This document shows, piece by piece, positions 60,061-64,000 of a stretch of DNA of 64,000 nucleotides. Origin of the DNA: Jacaranda mimosifolia. Lineage: Eukaryota; Streptophyta; Magnoliopsida; Lamiales; Bignoniaceae. Below the pieces are notes generated by a model. It did no database searches. It saw nothing but the letters and a program-made list of their open reading frames with translations, and was not told the DNA's origin. Position numbers and translations under genes: made by a program. Numbering within the stretch: position 1 is the first letter of the stretch; each line of letters begins with the position of its first letter. The stretch is taken from NCBI GenBank assembly GCA_018894105.1, contig CM032117.1:52548503-52612502 (forward strand), read 5' to 3'.

Positions 60061-60990
60061 TCCCTTAATTCTTTGGAATAAGTTGCTCATGTTATTTATT
60101 AACTCTTTCCTAGGTTAAGAGTACTGAGACTAGTAAGGATTTTTATTTACAAGAAAACCTTAGGGAAAAAATCTGTGATTTGTTTAGGAAATATTTCATT
60201 CCTCAAATTTTAATTAAAATATAGACATATAGTTATTTATGAGAAATTAATAGTTGCTTTGTTTGATTATATTTTTGTAACTATATATAATTGAGAAATT
60301 AAAGTTTCTATACTAATTGTTTATTTTTATAATGAATTGAGTACTTTAGTTGGAAGTTATTTTTCATGTAAAATTCCATCTTTATCGGGGTGCGTGTGTT
60401 GGTTGGGGGTGCGCATTTTGATGTTTGTTTGTATGGCTTGAGTAATGCACGCATCTAGCATTATTACCTGTTAAATTTTCTCAATTATTGCAACTGGGGA
60501 TTAGAGAGGGTCAAGCTATTCGTTTGGAACTTATGATTTAGCCTACTATAATTTAATTTGACTTAATTTATTTAATAAAAATATCAAGTCAAAACTTTGA
60601 AAAAAGTCATTTTTAATTGAATAAGTTAAATTTAAACTCTTCTAAAAACTTGCAAAGCCTAATGGTCAGTTCGTTTATCCTTCTTTACATAAAAAAATAT
60701 AATAATAATGATATAATATTAAACAACTAGTTATATTTAATTTCTTTAATTAATCTTTAATGAAATCATTTATGTTGTTCAGTATTGTTTTTTGTTAACA
60801 TGATACTATTTTATACTTAAATTTGACAATTTATAACTACACATTTGTTATTTATCATTTTTATTATTGCCTAGCAAGGTCCATTACAAGTTTGTGAGTA
60901 TTAAAAATTTAGATTTATGTGATGTTTTAACTTAGTTGAAGTCTTAGAAAAAAAATAGATTTTTAAATAGGCTTTTCAAACTGTGCTAAG
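60061..60990. other. AT-rich spacer
   Basis: Nothing recognised. The last eight bases, gtgctaag, are the left target duplication of the next element. Confidence 0.55.
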
Positions 60991-61734
60991 CAATGTTTTC
61001 AAAATCAAACCAAACAAAGAACCGGCAATGTTACAAGTTACTGGTTCAATTGGTTCAACCAGTTGGATCACTGGTTCAACCAATATGACGTCACAATGAT
61101 ATAATAATTACATTTAATTATAAATATATATAATATTTTAATATTAATGAAAAATAAAACTTCCAATGATATAGAATGAATATTATTTGAAAAAATTTCA
61201 ATTTACTTATTTTTAAGTTTTTTTTTAAAAATAAAATACTATTTCACAATTAGTCAACTATAAATTTTAAAAAGGTAATGTTTCACATTAATTTAGGTAA
61301 TCATTCGTTTTATACTTCAACTCCAAGTAAAAATAAATTCTTCTATACTAAATATTTAATATAATTTAAGAGAGATTAAACAAAATAAAACAACATATTA
61401 AACATAAAGCATTTACATATAACTACCATTTCATTAAATTTTAAGAAAATAAATTCATGTTTAAAAAAATAACATGTCCAAAATCTTTAATCATCATCTT
61501 CAAATCATAGTTTCTCTTTTATTTTTTATATTTTTCAGTTTTTTTTAAAAAAATATAAAAATAAGTGAAATGGTGGTCAAACGGTTGAACCGATACCAAT
61601 TTAACTAGTTTTTGAGTAGTTTTGACTGGTTCTAATCGGTTCAAAAGGTCACCGATTTTTATGCTTCAACTAGATCGGATTGGCCTCCAATCACTAGTCC
61701 AACCAGCCGATCCGGTCCTATTTGCAAAACATTG
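60991..61734. mobile_element. hAT-type non-autonomous element with perfect TSD
   Basis: The left end CAATGTTTTCAAAATC and inverted right end CAATGTTTTGCAAATAG form a terminal inverted repeat. A perfect 8-bp duplication gtgctaag flanks it (60983-60990, 61735-61742). Ends are rich in 'ggttcaaccagt' and 'accggt' type words, and the middle is AT-rich. No coding sequence. It belongs to another family than the elements at 45090 and 62663. Confidence 0.88.
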
Positions 61735-61964
61735 GTGCTAAGGCTTTAAAATTTATTAAAAATGTTAGGTCAAACCTTAAAAAAGACCTATGTTAAATAA
61801 TATGTTAGGCTTAAACTTGTCATTTACATAATATGACTGATCTATTTAAGTTAAAGTTTAGCCTATTTTTATACCTAATTGCAACTCATGACTTTCAATT
61901 GATGGCAAAAATTGAATGCTATTACTGAAACAATATTTAGAAAAAAATAAATAAACAAATTCAA

Positions 61965-62302
61965 ATGTGGAGTTAGAATTGCTCACACCAAATCACTTTA
62001 ATAAAATTTGATCTGAAATCAAACTCTCTCGAATTTGAATAATGGACCTTGTCAAGTGTATTTGTATCTAGAGCTCAAGCAACAATAGCTAGCTAGAGAG
62101 TTTACTCATTAAACATAATATTAATGATAAAAAATTAAATCAAGAATATAAAAATTGTTACTCATAATACTTTTAAGTGATAATAATTTTTATTTATTAT
62201 TAATAATATGTATTAAATTATTAAAAGTTTTACTCATGCTATACACTGATAGTAATAAGACTAGTATTTCAAGTAGTCATATCAACAATTAGTGATAAGC
62301 AA
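61965..62302. repeat. Paralogous block D, second copy
   Basis: Matches 27121-27480 through 'gtggagttagaattgctcac' and the following TAAT-rich text. The first copy is followed by the short MULE, this one by the LTR. Confidence 0.75.
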
Positions 62303-63211
62303 TGCAACACCCCAAAATTTATATGATTGGTAAGAATTTAATTTTCAATTAAATTATTTTATGTAATTTCAAATATTCTTTCATTTCATTGTTTTATAAA
62401 AGTTTGGGGTCAGCACATAAATAAGGAAAACTCAATTTTTAAGGATCTTAGAAGTTCTAGGGTCAATTGGCAAATAGACAAGACTTGATTATAACACATT
62501 CAAATTGTTTGGGGGTTTGCAAGGAAACTCTTTAGGTCAACTGGGTCAATGTCTTGAACCCCTAAACTGGAAGACTCAATTGAAAAGTAGCAAGAAAGTG
62601 TTGAGGGACAACTGAAAATTTCAAAAAATTTCCCTCTAAATATCACATTTTCATTCCCCCCCTAGAGGTGTCAAATGAGCCGGGCTATGAGACGGTTAAT
62701 GGCGGTCCCGAGCCGAGCCAGGCTGGCTCGCGGGCCGTTCATGATCCGGATCGTGACGGGCTGAAAATTGAAAAGTCCGGCTCGGCTTAAAACCAACCCA
62801 CTATATAGGTGAGTCGGTTTATATATGAGCCGAGCTAGGCGGTCCGACTCGCGAGCTAGCTCGAGGGTTGGACTGTGAGTTTCTTCTTTTTCTTTTTCTT
62901 TTTTGAAAATGAATTTAAAATTTTGAAGTTTTTATATTTATGTGATTATTAATGTTTTTTTCAACACTTATACTTTTTTAAAAGACTTAATAATTTATAC
63001 TTATGTGATTTTTAATATTTTACAACATTTAAATTTTTATAAAAACTCATAAATTTATACTTATATTAATTTTTTTTTATCAATTATATTTTTTTAAAAA
63101 CACCACCAAATAAGGTGGTGAGGGGTTTGGCATAGACCCTTCTACCCGTCATTAATTTAGAAATAATAATTACATAGAGGTGAATTTGACCAAACCTCTA
63201 AATGAAAGTAC

Positions 63212-63261
<50 letters not shown>

Positions 63262-64000
63262 CTTTGTAATATCTAAACATCTAAACATGTCCAATGATTA
63301 ACCGATCGTTCACTCAAGTTATCTAAATCGCTCTCGAATTGAGATGCGATGGTGGATACAGTTTCAAGCCATTCTTCATCGTCTTCTTCAAATTGAGGCA
63401 ATATGGTCTTCACCTTTCTCAATTTCTTTTTATAATTTATAATTTTTATAAATTTATAATTTTTAATTTAAAAATTAAAATTTCTTAATTATTGATTTAT
63501 ACATTTATAAAGTAATAAATTAAATTATACATTCTGAATTATAAATTATAAATTTATAATCTTTTAAAATTAATAATTTGTAATTTGTAATTTAAAAATT
63601 ATATATTCTTAAATTTTTAAAAATTATAATTTATAATTTAAATTAAAAAAATATTGCGGGCTAAGAGGGCTAGCCCGCGCAACTTGCGAGCCGGCTCGTT
63701 TAGCTCGCGAGCTGGGCTAGCCCACGGTCATTCACAATCCACGGGCCGAGCCGATCCCGGGTTGCAAAATTTCAGCTCGAGACGGGTTTTCAAGCGAGCC
63801 GATCCAACTCAACCCATATTAAAAAATTAAACGAGCCGAGTTGGGCAAGTTTTTTTTGCGATCCGGGCCGGGCTGGGCCCGCCCGACCCGTTTTGACATC
63901 TCTACGCCCCCCCTCCCCGGCCCCAATTTCTCCTTTCTTCTTCACCAAGAACCACATTCACCCCCCACCGATGATTTTCACCAGCGACCACCGTTTCCCA
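62303..64000 (+). mobile_element. Fifth LTR copy, interrupted by a hAT element and cut by the window
   Basis: It starts TGCAACACCCCAAAATTTATATG, the family LTR start with one change, and follows the copy at 8344 through 'aaggaaaactcaatt'-type text to 62662. After the hAT-like insertion, 63905-64000 resumes with 'ttcttcaccaagaacc...ccaccgatgat', the complement of LTR text found near 6100-6170. The rest lies beyond the window. Confidence 0.75.
62663..63904. mobile_element. hAT-like non-autonomous element inside the LTR
   Basis: The left end is TAGAGGTGTCAAATGAGCC. The inverted right end is TAGAGATGTCAAAACGGG, nearly identical to the end of the 45-kb element. Flanking octamers tccccccc and cgcccccc match at six of eight bases. 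Inverted relative to this element, 45500-45640 shares the text around 62900-63060 ('tttttcaacacttatac'), proving kinship. It has an AAT run at 63214-63256 and GC-rich subterminal 'gagccg/cggctc' words. No transposase. Confidence 0.82.

Overview
The window is AT-rich nuclear DNA of a flowering plant, probably a eudicot. The reasons are a CC-NB-ARC-LRR resistance gene, several plant Mutator-like (MULE) transposases, Ty3/Gypsy elements of the Tat and Tekay/Del-like types, hAT and Harbinger-like elements, and GT/AG introns. Most of the sequence is nested mobile DNA. I see only one convincingly intact protein gene. It is a small GRF zinc-finger gene inside a MULE. No rRNA, tRNA or CRISPR array was found.

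Layout, left part. 1-11.8 kb holds three copies of one ~2.9 kb Gypsy LTR family (1-2523, solo LTR 3632-6521, 8344-~10480), set in non-coding blocks that recur elsewhere in the window. The solo LTR sits in a Harbinger-like insertion (3132-6863, TSD TTA) that also carries organelle-like sequence. 12.2-13.6 kb is a dead MULE transposase, cut at its 3' end by a truncated Gypsy element on the minus strand (3' LTR 13568-16506, gag to 18309). 18.95-22.27 kb holds an unrecognised series of minus-strand exon-like segments. 22.97-24.1 kb is a second MULE transposase relic, and 25.0-25.8 kb is a LINE ORF1 relic.

Layout, middle. A short MULE (27632-29457) and a long MULE (30170-36713) share terminal inverted repeats, and each has a perfect 9-bp target duplication. 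The long one carries a decayed MuDR-type transposase gene and, convergent to it, an intact GRF zinc-finger/membrane-anchor gene. 36.7-39.4 kb repeats blocks of the left part in another order. A CC-NB-ARC-LRR gene lies at 40804-43486, possibly with a 5' UTR exon near 38.2 kb. It is broken by a one-base shift in the P-loop and an in-frame TAG.

Layout, right part. A hAT-like element (45090-45887) is followed by a complete but decayed Tat-lineage Gypsy element (47524-58397; 733-bp LTRs, TSD GTAAC). That element has gag, protease, RT, two RNase H domains, integrase, a tandem-repeat 3' region and antisense coding segments. 58.4-60.06 kb is a paralogue of the left end without its insertions. Then come a hAT-type element (60991-61734) and a fifth copy of the LTR family from 62303, interrupted by a relative of the 45-kb hAT element (62663-63904).

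The genes do not form a pathway. The window is a record of nested insertion and segmental duplication around one resistance-gene relic.
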